Of a stretch of DNA of 45,949 nucleotides, positions 8,063-15,992 are shown one piece after another; the stretch's first letter is position 1, and each line of letters starts with the position of its first letter. The DNA comes from JAVKFF01 sp040226215 (lineage in GTDB: Bacteria; Pseudomonadota; Alphaproteobacteria; DSM-16000; Inquilinaceae): positions 1 through 45,949 of the forward strand of contig JAVKFF010000070.1 of the NCBI GenBank assembly GCA_040226215.1, read 5' to 3'. The notes under the pieces were generated by a model that did not search any database, was not told the origin of the DNA, and worked only from the letters and a program-made list of their open reading frames with translations. Position numbers and translations under genes: made by a program.

Positions 8063-9055
8063 TCACCTGAGGCGGTGACGCAGCTGGTCGACCGACGCCG
8101 CCAGCAGGATGACGGCGCCGATGGCGATGTCCTGCCAGTGGCTGTCGACGTCCATCAGGTTCAGGCTGTTGGAGAGCACGATGATGATCATCAGCCCGAT
8201 GATCGTCTTGTAGAGCCGCCCCTCGCCGCCATAGAGCGAGGCGCCGCCGAGCACCACGGCGGCGATGGAGAGCAACTCATAGAACTCGCCCGAGGTCGGC
8301 TGGCCGCTTTGCAGCCTCGCCGCCAGCATGACGCCGGCCACGCCGGCCAGCGCGCCCGACCAGACATAGCTCGACGCCTTGATCCGCTTCACCGGGATGC
8401 CGGCCAGAAAGGCCGCCTCCGGACCGCCGCCCGCGGCGTAGAGCTTGCGGCCGTAGGCGGTGCGCTCAAGCACATAGGCAAGGATGAAGAAGAGGACGAT
8501 CGGAGTCCAGGTCAGCAGCGGCAGGCCCAGAAAGCGCTCGCGGCCGTAGAGCACGAAACTGCGCGGCAGGCCCTCGTCGCCGACGATCGGCTGGGCATGG
8601 GTGATCAGCAGCACGAGACCGCGGATGGCGACCATGGTGCCCAGCGTGGCGATGAAGGGGTTCAGCCTGAGATAGGCGACGAAGAAGCCGTTGACGGCGC
8701 CGACCGCGGCGCCGATCACGACCCCCGCCAGGGCTCCGACGACGGGGCCGAGTTCCAGCATCACCATGGCGCCGATGCAGCCCGACAGCGCCACGATGGA
8801 GCCGACCGAGAGGTCGAAGCCGCCGGCGATGATGACATAGGTCATGCCCATGGCGACGACGGCCAGGACCGAGGCCTGCAGGGTGATGTTGGTCAGGTTG
8901 ATCGGCGACATGAAGCGCGGCTCGTTGAGCACCGTGGTCAGGCACAGCGCCACCAGCACCAGCAGCGGCGCCTGGTTGAGCAGCACGGAGAGCGCGGCCG
9001 CGAACGGCCGGCGTCGGGGCGTATCGGACCCGGTCGCCTGATCGGTGCTGGTCAT
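8063..9055 (-). CDS. Ribose/sugar-type ABC transporter permease
   Basis: This 330-residue inner-membrane protein belongs to the RbsC/BPD_transp_2 family. It has hydrophobic segments throughout and the family signatures GMTYVIIAGGFDLSVGSIVALSG, NPFIATLGTMVAIRGL, SGEFYELLSIAAVVLGGASLYGGEG and a C-terminal transmembrane helix. Its ATG lies one nucleotide after the stop of the ATPase gene, so translation is probably coupled. The hydrophilic N-terminus (SDTPRRRPFA) is cytoplasmic. It forms the channel of the importer with the flanking ATPase and binding protein. Confidence 0.93.
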   Translation of the reverse strand: MTSTDQATGSDTPRRRPFAAALSVLLNQAPLLVLVALCLTTVLNEPRFMSPINLTNITLQASVLAVVAMGMTYVIIAGGFDLSVGSIVALSGCIGAMVMLELGPVVGALAGVVIGAAVGAVNGFFVAYLRLNPFIATLGTMVAIRGLVLLITHAQPIVGDEGLPRSFVLYGRERFLGLPLLTWTPIVLFFILAYVLERTAYGRKLYAAGGGPEAAFLAGIPVKRIKASSYVWSGALAGVAGVMLAARLQSGQPTSGEFYELLSIAAVVLGGASLYGGEGRLYKTIIGLMIIIVLSNSLNLMDVDSHWQDIAIGAVILLAASVDQLRHRLR

Positions 9056-9056
9056 C

Positions 9057-10592
9057 TCATCCGCCCAGTTCGTTGCGCAGGGTCATCTCGGCATAGTCGG
9101 GCTCTCCGCGCTCGACGCGCCGGGTGATGCGGCCATGGCGCATGGTCAGCACCTCGTCGGAGAGCTTGAGCAGTTCGTGGAACTCCGAGGAGGTCATCAT
9201 CACCGCACCGCCCTCCTCGGCGAACTGCCGGATCAGGAGGTCGATGCGCGCCTTGGCGCCGATGTCGATGCCGTGCGTCGGCTCGTCGAGCAGCAGGACC
9301 GTCATGCGTTCCACCAGCCAGCGGGCGAACAGGACCTTCTGCTGGTTGCCGCCGGACAGCGAGCCGGCACGCAGGGTGGGGTCCGCCGGCCGGATGTCGA
9401 GCTGCCGCGCCACTTCGCTCGCCAGCGCGCGGATCGCCCGCCAGGAAAGTCCCCGGGCGCGCCTGAGCCGGTCGAGATGGGGCAGGGCGATGTTTTCCCA
9501 GACGGCGAGCGAGGGCACGATGCCGAGCGACCGCTCGCTGGGCACGAAGCCGATGTGCCGGTCGATGGCGTCGCGCGGGCTTTTTACCGTCACATCCTCG
9601 CCACCGGCCTGGCAGGCCTGGCGCCCGCGGGCGCCGTAGAGCGACAGCATGGCCTCCGTCGCGCCGCTGCCCAGCAGGCCAGCGACCCCCGTCACCGTGC
9701 GTTCGGACAGGCGGACCGGGTGCGCCTGCGCATCACCGCCCGGCAGCGCCGCCTCGAGCACGACCGCACCCCGGTCGGCGGCGTGCGGCCGGTCCAGCAC
9801 TTCCAGGCTGCGGCCGGTCATGTCGCGGATCAGGTCGTCGGTGGTGAAGGTGCCGCGCCGGTAGCGGGCCACCACCCGGCCATCGCGCAAAACCGTCGTG
9901 CGTTCGGCCAAGCGGTGGATCTCCTCCAGCCGGTGGGAGACGTAGACGATCGCGGTGCCGCCAGCCTTCAGTCGGTCGATGAGGCTGAAGAGGCGCTCCA
10001 CCTCGCGGCTCTCCAGGGAGGCCGTGGGCTCGTCCAGGATCAGGCAGGTGGCCCGGTGGTTGAGCGCGCGGGCGATGACGACGAGCTGGCGCTCGGCGAA
10101 GGGCAGGGTGTCGGCGCGGCGCCTGGGGTCGATGTCGAGGCCGAGTTCAGCCAGCAATGTCCTGGTCCGTTCGCGCATGCGGCGGGTCGAGACCGGTGCC
10201 AGCGCGCCACCCAGGCGCGCCGTTGGCCAGACGCCGAGCAGCACGTTCTCGGCCACCGTCATCGCCGGCACGACCCGCAATTCCTGCGGGATCAGGACGA
10301 TGCCGGCCTGCTGGGCGTCGGCCGGCGAGAGCGGGCGAAACGCCCTGCCGTCGAGCAGGACGCTGCCGGCATCCGCCCGGTAGACGCCCGACAGGATCTT
10401 GATGAGGGTCGACTTGCCCGCGCCGTTCTCGCCGACCAGGGCGTGCACCTCGCCGCGCGCGATCGTCACGTCGACCGCGTCCAGCGCCCGTGTCGCTCCG
10501 AAAGCCTTGGTCAGCCCCCGTGCCGCAACGAGTGCCGTGCCGTCGCCCGGCTCACCGTCGATTGCATCTGCAGGAATTTCGCGCTCGCGCAC
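9057..10592 (-). CDS. Ribose/sugar-type ABC transporter ATPase (RbsA-like, two domains)
   Basis: This 511-residue protein carries two tandem nucleotide-binding domains, as in RbsA. Domain one has Walker A GENGAGKSTLIK, signature LPFAERQLVVIARAL and Walker B CLILDEPTASL. Domain two has a degenerate Walker A region (GLLGSGATEAML) but a good signature SLSGGNQQKVLFARWL and Walker B VLLLDEPTHGIDIGAK, which is normal for this family. The start is a GTG with AAGGAAG upstream; no in-frame ATG lies nearby, so the N-terminal 20 residues are uncertain. It is the first gene of the operon. Its promoter shares a 77-bp divergent region with the glutathione transferase gene. Confidence 0.92.
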   Translation of the reverse strand: MREREIPADAIDGEPGDGTALVAARGLTKAFGATRALDAVDVTIARGEVHALVGENGAGKSTLIKILSGVYRADAGSVLLDGRAFRPLSPADAQQAGIVLIPQELRVVPAMTVAENVLLGVWPTARLGGALAPVSTRRMRERTRTLLAELGLDIDPRRRADTLPFAERQLVVIARALNHRATCLILDEPTASLESREVERLFSLIDRLKAGGTAIVYVSHRLEEIHRLAERTTVLRDGRVVARYRRGTFTTDDLIRDMTGRSLEVLDRPHAADRGAVVLEAALPGGDAQAHPVRLSERTVTGVAGLLGSGATEAMLSLYGARGRQACQAGGEDVTVKSPRDAIDRHIGFVPSERSLGIVPSLAVWENIALPHLDRLRRARGLSWRAIRALASEVARQLDIRPADPTLRAGSLSGGNQQKVLFARWLVERMTVLLLDEPTHGIDIGAKARIDLLIRQFAEEGGAVMMTSSEFHELLKLSDEVLTMRHGRITRRVERGEPDYAEMTLRNELGG

Positions 10593-10669
10593 CCGGCATG
10601 CTTCCTTGGATCGCCCTTTATCCGTTATGATGAATATTAAACGGCATTCGCTTAAAGGAACAACGGCTA
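10593..10669. promoter_or_regulatory. Divergent promoter region, sugar ABC operon / GST
   Basis: This 77-bp spacer between divergent genes is markedly AT-richer than its surroundings (about 10617-10655). It holds an inverted repeat CCGTT (10622-10626) and AACGG (10640-10644), a candidate operator, perhaps for the TetR protein encoded after the GST gene. No convincing -35/-10 pair could be fixed by eye. Confidence 0.4.
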
Positions 10670-11434
10670 ATGTTGACGCTTTATCACCTGCACCATTCGA
10701 TCTGCAGCCAGAAGGTCCGCTTCTGTCTGGCGGAGAAGGGGCTCGCCTTCGAAGGCCGCATCGTCGACCTCTCCCGGTTCGAGCATCTGGAGCCGTGGTA
10801 TCTCGAGATCAATCCCAATGGCGTGATCCCGGCGCTGATCGTCGACGGCGAGCCGATCGTGGAGTCGACGGTGATCTGCGAGTTCCTCGACGACTGGCGG
10901 CCCGAGCCGCGGCTGACCCCGCGCGATGCCTTCGGGCGCGCGCACATGCGCGAATGGCTGCGCTACATCGACGAGGTCCCCTCCATGGCGGTGCGCGTGC
11001 CGTCCTTCCAGAATGTGCTGCTGCCCGGCTACCAGGCGATGGACGCCCGGGTCTTCGACGACGCCGTCAAGCGCATGAGCAACCGCCGCGCCTTTTTCCG
11101 CCGCATGGGCCAGACCGGCTTCCCGCAGGAGGACTACGACGACGCCGTGCGCCTGCTGGGCGAGACCGTGGAGCGCATGGACCGTGCGCTCACCGCCGCG
11201 CCGTGGCTCGCCGGCGAGGCGTTCACCGTCGCCGACATCTGCCTGGCGCCGGTGGTCCAGCGCATGGAGGAACTCGGTTTCGGCCACTTCTGGGCGGAAC
11301 GGCCCGCCGTTGCCGGCTGGCTCGACCGCATTCGTGCCAGGCCGGCCTGGGACCGCGCGCTCTACACCGGGTCGCGTTTCGCCGAAATCTTTCCCGCCGA
11401 TGTCTTCCCCGGGCGGGTCGCCGCGGCTACATAG
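10670..11434 (+). CDS. Glutathione S-transferase family protein (LigF-like)
   Basis: This 254-residue protein has an N-terminal thioredoxin-like GST domain (MLTLYHLHHSICSQKVRF, NPNGVIPALIVDGEPIVESTVICEFLD) and an all-helical C-terminal domain with the family motif FTVADICLAPVV. The ESTVICEFLDD segment and the long insert after residue 110 resemble the beta-etherase (LigF) lineage of GSTs rather than maleylpyruvate isomerases. Substrate use cannot be proven. Such enzymes cleave ether bonds or isomerise with glutathione. The ATG has AAAGGAA upstream. A TetR regulator gene follows 29 bp later, and the ribose-type ABC operon is divergent, so the three may form one regulatory unit. Confidence 0.88.
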   Translation: MLTLYHLHHSICSQKVRFCLAEKGLAFEGRIVDLSRFEHLEPWYLEINPNGVIPALIVDGEPIVESTVICEFLDDWRPEPRLTPRDAFGRAHMREWLRYIDEVPSMAVRVPSFQNVLLPGYQAMDARVFDDAVKRMSNRRAFFRRMGQTGFPQEDYDDAVRLLGETVERMDRALTAAPWLAGEAFTVADICLAPVVQRMEELGFGHFWAERPAVAGWLDRIRARPAWDRALYTGSRFAEIFPADVFPGRVAAAT

Positions 11435-11463
11435 CCGGGCAGCGGACAAGCCGGAGGCGCGAC

Positions 11464-12093
11464 GTGGCGCAGGTCAAGAAGGACGAAGTCAAGCAGGCGA
11501 TCGTGCAGAGCGCCTTCCGCAACTTCGCCGAACGCGGCTACACCAGGACGAGCCTGGCGCAGATCGCCCACGACGCCGGCATCTCGACCTCGAACATCTA
11601 CGTCTACTTCGGCAGCAAGCTGGAGATCGTGCTGGCCATCTTCCGGCCCTGGCTGCTGGTGAAGATCGACGAATTGGAGATGGAGCTGGAGGCGATCGAC
11701 AGCCCGAAGCGGCGTCTCGCGCGCATCTTCGAGGTGCTGTGGGCCGAGATACCGGCCGCCGATGGCGCCTTCGCGGTCAACCTGATCCAGGGTCTGATCC
11801 TGGCCGGACCGAAGGACCGCTACTCGCGCGACCTGCTGCGCTATCTGGAATCCCGCATCACCGCGATGTTGGCCAAGTGCCTGCCGCCGGAGCGCCAGCA
11901 CCTGCTGGCCGACGACGCCTTCGCCCATCTCGCCTTCATGGCCTTCGACGGCTTCATCGCCAACCAGCATATCCACGGCCGGTCGCGCCGGATCGAGGCG
12001 ATCGTCGACCTTGTGGCCGATCTGCTGCTGGGCGCCGAGAAGGTCGGTCGGGAGGTGCCGCTCAGCGCCGTCAGTGGCGGCGCATCCAATTGA
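11464..12093 (+). CDS. TetR/AcrR family transcriptional regulator
   Basis: This 209-residue repressor has the TetR helix-turn-helix near the N-terminus: IVQSAFRNFAERGYTRTSLAQIAHDAGISTSNIYVYFGSKLEI. A variable helical ligand-binding domain follows. The start is GTG at 11464, chosen because GGAGG lies six bases upstream and the HTH begins soon after. It lies 29 bp downstream of the GST gene and is probably co-transcribed. It may repress the GST gene and the divergent ABC operon. The last 23 bp overlap the 3' end of the convergent esterase gene. Confidence 0.93.
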   Translation: MAQVKKDEVKQAIVQSAFRNFAERGYTRTSLAQIAHDAGISTSNIYVYFGSKLEIVLAIFRPWLLVKIDELEMELEAIDSPKRRLARIFEVLWAEIPAADGAFAVNLIQGLILAGPKDRYSRDLLRYLESRITAMLAKCLPPERQHLLADDAFAHLAFMAFDGFIANQHIHGRSRRIEAIVDLVADLLLGAEKVGREVPLSAVSGGASN

Positions 12094-12904
12094 CCGCGGG
12101 CGCCACCCAGGGACCGTCCGCCTCGCCGGCGGCAAAGCTGGCGCTGCCGTGGTTGCGGCCCGGCAGGACCAGGCGCTCGACATCGGCGCCGGCCGCCCGC
12201 ATCGCCGCCTCGAACGCCTCGGCCTGGCGCATCAGATGCGGGAAGTCCTGGTCGCCATGGGCCACCAGCATGGGCGGCGCGTCGCCACGGACATGGGTCA
12301 TCGGCGAGGCTTCGACCTCATTGCCTTCCGCCGGCGGACCGAGGAAACGCGGCCTTACCGACAGGCCGGAACCTTCGGTGAAGTAGAAGGTTCCGGAGAT
12401 CGGCAGCGCGCCGCGGATGACGTCGGCGGGAAGGCCGTGGCGCGCCTGCCAGTCGGTCCTGAGCGCCATCAGCGCGGCGTAGTGGCCGCCGGCCGAGTGA
12501 CCGCCGACGAAGAGGCGGGTGGGATCGCCGCCATGCCGGGCGATGTGGCCATGCACCCAGGCGATTGCGGCGAGCGTGTCCTCGAAGCCGGCGGGGAAGG
12601 TGTGTTGCGGCGCCAGCCGGTAACCGGCGGTCACGAAGGTGATGCCGGCCGCGGTCAGGGCCGGCGCCATGAAGCTCATCCACTCCTTGTAGCCATTGGT
12701 CCAGCCCCCGCCATGGAGGAAGACCAGCACGTCGCCGGCGCGGGCCTTCGGCTCGGCGGTGAAGACGATCAGGCGCTGGTATGGATCGTCGCCATAGGCG
12801 AACTCCTCGCCATCCAGCCCCTGCGACCGGCGGATCGCCTCGTCGTGATACTTCTGGGCGAACTCGCCCAGCGGTTCCTGCGGCGGGTAGTCTTCGATGC
12901 GCAT
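12071..12904 (-). CDS. Alpha/beta hydrolase, HSL-type esterase / arylformamidase-like
   Basis: This 277-residue hydrolase has the hormone-sensitive-lipase layout. An oxyanion motif HGGGW lies at residues 64-68, nucleophile Ser137 in GGHSAGG, acid Asp in HGDQDFP near 218-220 and His252 in GRNHGS. Kynurenine formamidases and carboxylesterases share this arrangement. It lies 24 bp downstream of the NicX-like gene on the same strand and is almost certainly co-transcribed. A formamide-hydrolysing role, removing formate from an N-formyl ring-cleavage product, would suit that context but is inference. Its 3' end overlaps the TetR gene tail to tail. Confidence 0.88.
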   Translation of the reverse strand: MRIEDYPPQEPLGEFAQKYHDEAIRRSQGLDGEEFAYGDDPYQRLIVFTAEPKARAGDVLVFLHGGGWTNGYKEWMSFMAPALTAAGITFVTAGYRLAPQHTFPAGFEDTLAAIAWVHGHIARHGGDPTRLFVGGHSAGGHYAALMALRTDWQARHGLPADVIRGALPISGTFYFTEGSGLSVRPRFLGPPAEGNEVEASPMTHVRGDAPPMLVAHGDQDFPHLMRQAEAFEAAMRAAGADVERLVLPGRNHGSASFAAGEADGPWVAPAVNWMRRH

Positions 12905-12928
12905 GCGGATCCCACGCGGTCTCTTGGG

Positions 12929-14014
12929 TCAGGCGACCGAGACGCGCTCGACCACCATCTTGGGGTCGACCAGGCGTCCGGCGTCGATGATCACCTCCTC
13001 GTCGAGCGTCAGCGTGCAGTCGCGCATCGGCACGTCGTAGTGGCCGCGCGTCGCCCGGTTGCCGCCGCCCTGGGTGTTGGGGCCGGTGGAGAACAGGAAG
13101 TTGCCTGGGAAGACGCGGGCGGCCGCGCGGTTGCGCTCCGGCGTGTCGCCGTTCAGGCCGATGCCGTACCAGCGCGCCTGCGGGTTCATGCCCCAGCCGA
13201 GATGCGAGACGGCGTAGGGATCCCGGTCGTCCCCGCCGTCCTTGTTGTCCTCCAGCCAGTCGCGCATCAGCTTGGCGTCGAGGCCGCCCTCGATCGCCGT
13301 GATGAAGCCGTCCTCGACGGTCAGGTGCACGGCGTCCTGTACGTAGCGGCAATAGGGCAGGATGACGATGTCGCCGGGCTGGAAGACGACGGTGCCGTTG
13401 GCCGAGCGCTCGTTGGGGAAGGTGTGGATGTGGCCGCCGCCCCAGTGGTCGAAATGGCCCGGCTCGTCGGCGAAGCCCCACTGGGTCATCACCGGATACT
13501 CGCCGCACTCCCAGGTGAAGTCGGTGCCCGCGGCGCTGGTGACCCGCGCCTTGCGGGCCTTCTGGTAGCGGCCATGGGCATAGCTCATCGCCTCCTTCAG
13601 GCCGGGCGGCGACATCAGCTGCTCCAGGTCGTCCGGCGCGTCGATGATCATCAGCACCCGCGTGCCGCCATCCATCACCTCCTTCAGCCAGCGGGTGAAC
13701 AGCGGCACGTGGAAGACGACGATCAGGTCGGCGGCCTTCACAGCCTCCAGCGTGCCCTTGCACTTGCCGATCGTCGGCACGCCGACCTTGGTCCAGCCGG
13801 GGATGGAGTTCACGCACATCTCGTAGATGTCGGCCCCCAGGCTTTCCGCGGCGGCGAAGGCGGACTGGATGTATTCGCGCCTGGTCGCCAGGTCGCTGAT
13901 GCAGGCGATCGTCTCGCCCGGCCGGACCTTCGACATCTCGAACTGCCGGCGATAGAGCGGGGTCAGCTTGCCGGGGTTCATCTCGATCGCACGAAACGCC
14001 GCTTGCATGGACAT
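12929..14014 (-). CDS. NicX-like (2,5-dihydroxypyridine 5,6-dioxygenase / M29-fold) ring-cleavage enzyme
   Basis: This 361-residue protein belongs to the family that includes 2,5-dihydroxypyridine 5,6-dioxygenase NicX, an M29-aminopeptidase-like fold with one Fe(II). NicX of Pseudomonas putida uses His265, His318 and Asp320. Here His271 (SHLGWGMNP), His325 and Asp327 (RGHYDVPMRD) match in spacing and context. NicX opens the pyridine ring to N-formylmaleamate. Two alpha/beta hydrolases flank this gene, one co-transcribed and one divergent, as expected if the product needs deformylation. No maleamate amidase or maleate isomerase is present in the window, so the real substrate may differ. The ATG has GGAGGAGAT upstream. 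Some homologues are annotated simply as leucyl aminopeptidase. Confidence 0.82.
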   Translation of the reverse strand: MSMQAAFRAIEMNPGKLTPLYRRQFEMSKVRPGETIACISDLATRREYIQSAFAAAESLGADIYEMCVNSIPGWTKVGVPTIGKCKGTLEAVKAADLIVVFHVPLFTRWLKEVMDGGTRVLMIIDAPDDLEQLMSPPGLKEAMSYAHGRYQKARKARVTSAAGTDFTWECGEYPVMTQWGFADEPGHFDHWGGGHIHTFPNERSANGTVVFQPGDIVILPYCRYVQDAVHLTVEDGFITAIEGGLDAKLMRDWLEDNKDGGDDRDPYAVSHLGWGMNPQARWYGIGLNGDTPERNRAAARVFPGNFLFSTGPNTQGGGNRATRGHYDVPMRDCTLTLDEEVIIDAGRLVDPKMVVERVSVA

Positions 14015-14122
14015 CGCGGATCTCCTCCTGAAGGATGGGGAACTGAGCCTGAGAGCAAAGGCGAGCGGGCGACGGGTGTCAATACCGAATAGAAGTCTTT
14101 TTTCCCCATGACGATTTCTCTA

Positions 14123-14133
14123 GTCTGACAGAC
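14123..14133. promoter_or_regulatory. Palindrome GTCTG-A-CAGAC between divergent genes
   Basis: This perfect 11-bp palindrome lies in the 147-bp divergent region between the NicX-like gene and the NicD-like hydrolase gene. It is 29 bp before the latter's ATG. TAGTCTG, the left half with two extra bases, recurs at 15043-15049 upstream of the molybdenum hydroxylase operon. A shared regulator binding both promoters is possible. Confidence 0.4.
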
Positions 14134-14161
14134 AACGAGCAGAGGCAGGGCGGGCAGCGGT

Positions 14162-15004
14162 ATGGCGACGACGGCGAGCGGCCGGGGCGACCGGCATGGC
14201 ATCGGGCACGAACGGATCGGGCCGGCGCCCTTCATTGCGGTCGACCATTCGGGCGCGGGCGCCGGCGAACTCGTGCTGTTCATGCACGGAATCGGCGGCA
14301 ACCGCACCAATTGGACGGCGCAGGTGCCGGTCTTCGGCGCGCGTTACCACGCTGTCGCCTGGGACGCGCGCGGCTATGGCGCCAGCGACGACTATGTCGG
14401 CCCGCTCGCCTTCGGCGATTTCGGCGACGACGTGCTTCGCGTGCTCGACCATTTCGGGGCCGAACGGGCTCACCTGATCGGCCTCTCCATGGGTGGCCGC
14501 ATCGCCATGGACGTGGCCGGACGTTATCCCGGGCGCGTGCGCAGCCTGATCCTGGTCGACACTCATATGGGCTTCGGCGACTTCAGCGAGGCGGACCGGC
14601 AGGCCTTCCTCGACCTGCGCCGCAAGCCGCTGCTGGAGGGCCACGAGCCCCGAGACATCGCCGCGCCGGTGGCCCGCTCGCTGCTGGGACCCAAGGCCAG
14701 CGAGGCGCATTTCCGCCAGTTGCATGACAGCCTCTGCGCCCTGCACAAGGAAAGCTACATCAAGAGCATCGAGGCGACCGTGCTGCAGGACCGCTTCGAC
14801 CATCTGGAGGGCATCGCCGCGCCCACCCTGGTGCTGGCCGGCGCGGACGACCGGCTGACGCCTCCGGACATGGCACGACGTATCGCGGCACGCATTCCGG
14901 GGGCCGAGTGCGCCATCATCCCCGATGCCGGCCATCTCTCGAACATCGAGCAGCCGAAGATCTTCAACCGGCGCTGTCTCGATTTCCTGTCACGGCTTGG
15001 CTGA
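14162..15004 (+). CDS. Alpha/beta hydrolase (NicD / enol-lactonase-like)
   Basis: This 280-residue hydrolase has the classic fold: oxyanion HGIGG at 42-46, nucleophile Ser109 in GLSMGG, acid Asp230 in LAGADDRLTP and His258 in DAGHLSN. These features match the N-formylmaleamate deformylase NicD and the 3-oxoadipate enol-lactonase group. The gene is divergent from the NicX-like dioxygenase with a 147-bp shared promoter region, a pairing also seen for nicX and nicD in nicotinate degraders. The start at 14162 has only a weak upstream GCAGGG. The first 20 residues are poorly conserved, so translation could begin later. A generic esterase function remains possible. Confidence 0.87.
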   Translation: MATTASGRGDRHGIGHERIGPAPFIAVDHSGAGAGELVLFMHGIGGNRTNWTAQVPVFGARYHAVAWDARGYGASDDYVGPLAFGDFGDDVLRVLDHFGAERAHLIGLSMGGRIAMDVAGRYPGRVRSLILVDTHMGFGDFSEADRQAFLDLRRKPLLEGHEPRDIAAPVARSLLGPKASEAHFRQLHDSLCALHKESYIKSIEATVLQDRFDHLEGIAAPTLVLAGADDRLTPPDMARRIAARIPGAECAIIPDAGHLSNIEQPKIFNRRCLDFLSRLG

Positions 15005-15042
15005 GGCTGAGGAGGGTGCTTGAGGCGGGCCGGAGTCTGCGT

Positions 15043-15085
15043 TAGTCTGCGCGGTAATAATGAATAATATTCTGTTTTAGTCGGA
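15043..15085 (+). promoter_or_regulatory. AT-rich promoter/operator region of the molybdenum hydroxylase operon
   Basis: This is an unusually AT-rich block in a GC-rich setting, between the NicD-like gene and the FAD-subunit gene. It contains TAGTCTG at 15043-15049 and a perfect 11-bp palindrome GAATA-A-TATTC at about 15062-15072. It is the likely promoter of the operon running to 24510. No exact -35/-10 assignment is made. Confidence 0.45.
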
Positions 15086-15122
15086 GAGGGCGAATGGGAG
15101 CGCTTCGGGGGCGTCGGGATCG

Positions 15123-15992
15123 ATGAAACCCCCCTTGTTCGATTTTCAGCGCGCGGAGACGGTCGACCACGCCATCGCCCTGCTTGGCGAGCACGGGGAC
15201 GAGGCGCGGCTGATCGCCGGCGGGCAGAGCCTGATGGCCTCGCTCAACTTCCGTCTGTCCAGCCCGGGCCTGCTGATCGACATCACCCGCCTCGACGACC
15301 TCAAGGGACTGACCGCTGGCGCGGACGGCCTCAGCCTCGGCGCGTTGACCTGTCACAGCGAGATCCTCCTGAGCCAGGACATCGCCCGGAACGCGCCGCT
15401 GATGACCGCCGCGGCCCCGCACATCGCCCATGAGGCGATCCGCAACCGTGGCACAATCGGCGGCTCGATCGCCTTCGCCGACCCGGCGGCGGAGTGGCCG
15501 GCCTGCGCGCTGGCGCTCGACGCGACGATCGAGATCGCCGGTCCGGCCGGCATCCGGCGGGTACCGGCGACGGACTTCTTCAAAGGTCTCTACGAGACGG
15601 AACTGGGGCCGGGCGACCTGGTGCGCGCCATCCACGTCCCGGCGCGGCCGGCGGGGGAACGCCACAGCTTCCAGGAACTCACCCGGCGGCATGGCGACTA
15701 CGCCATCGTCGGTCTGGCGGCGCTGGCGGTCTGGCGCGACGGCCGCCTGGCCATGCCGCGTCTCGCCTTTTTCGGCGTCGGCGCCAAGCCGGTGCTGGCG
15801 ACGGCGGCGATGGCGGAACTCGACGGCAGCGCCGGCGACGCCGCCGCGATGGGGCGGGCCTGCGAGGCGCTGACCGCCGAACTCGACCCGTTCGACGACC
15901 TCAACGCCTCGGCGGAGACGCGGCGGCATCTCGCCCGCACCCTGCTGCGCCGCGCCGTGGCGCGCCTGACCTGGGAGGGCGCGGATGCCTGA
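15123..15992 (+). CDS. Molybdenum hydroxylase FAD-binding subunit (CoxM-like)
   Basis: This 289-residue middle subunit belongs to a xanthine dehydrogenase/CO dehydrogenase-type enzyme and carries electrons from the iron-sulphur subunit to the acceptor. The two FAD signatures are IAGGQSLM at residues 31-38 and NRGTIGGSIAFADP from residue 107. The C-terminal CO-dehydrogenase flavoprotein domain is present, with length normal for the family. Its 3' end overlaps the 2Fe-2S subunit gene by 8 bp. It is the first gene of an operon continuing through the Mo subunit and the Liv-type importer. Together the subunits would hydroxylate an N-heterocycle or aldehyde with water as oxygen source. Confidence 0.94.
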   Translation: MKPPLFDFQRAETVDHAIALLGEHGDEARLIAGGQSLMASLNFRLSSPGLLIDITRLDDLKGLTAGADGLSLGALTCHSEILLSQDIARNAPLMTAAAPHIAHEAIRNRGTIGGSIAFADPAAEWPACALALDATIEIAGPAGIRRVPATDFFKGLYETELGPGDLVRAIHVPARPAGERHSFQELTRRHGDYAIVGLAALAVWRDGRLAMPRLAFFGVGAKPVLATAAMAELDGSAGDAAAMGRACEALTAELDPFDDLNASAETRRHLARTLLRRAVARLTWEGADA

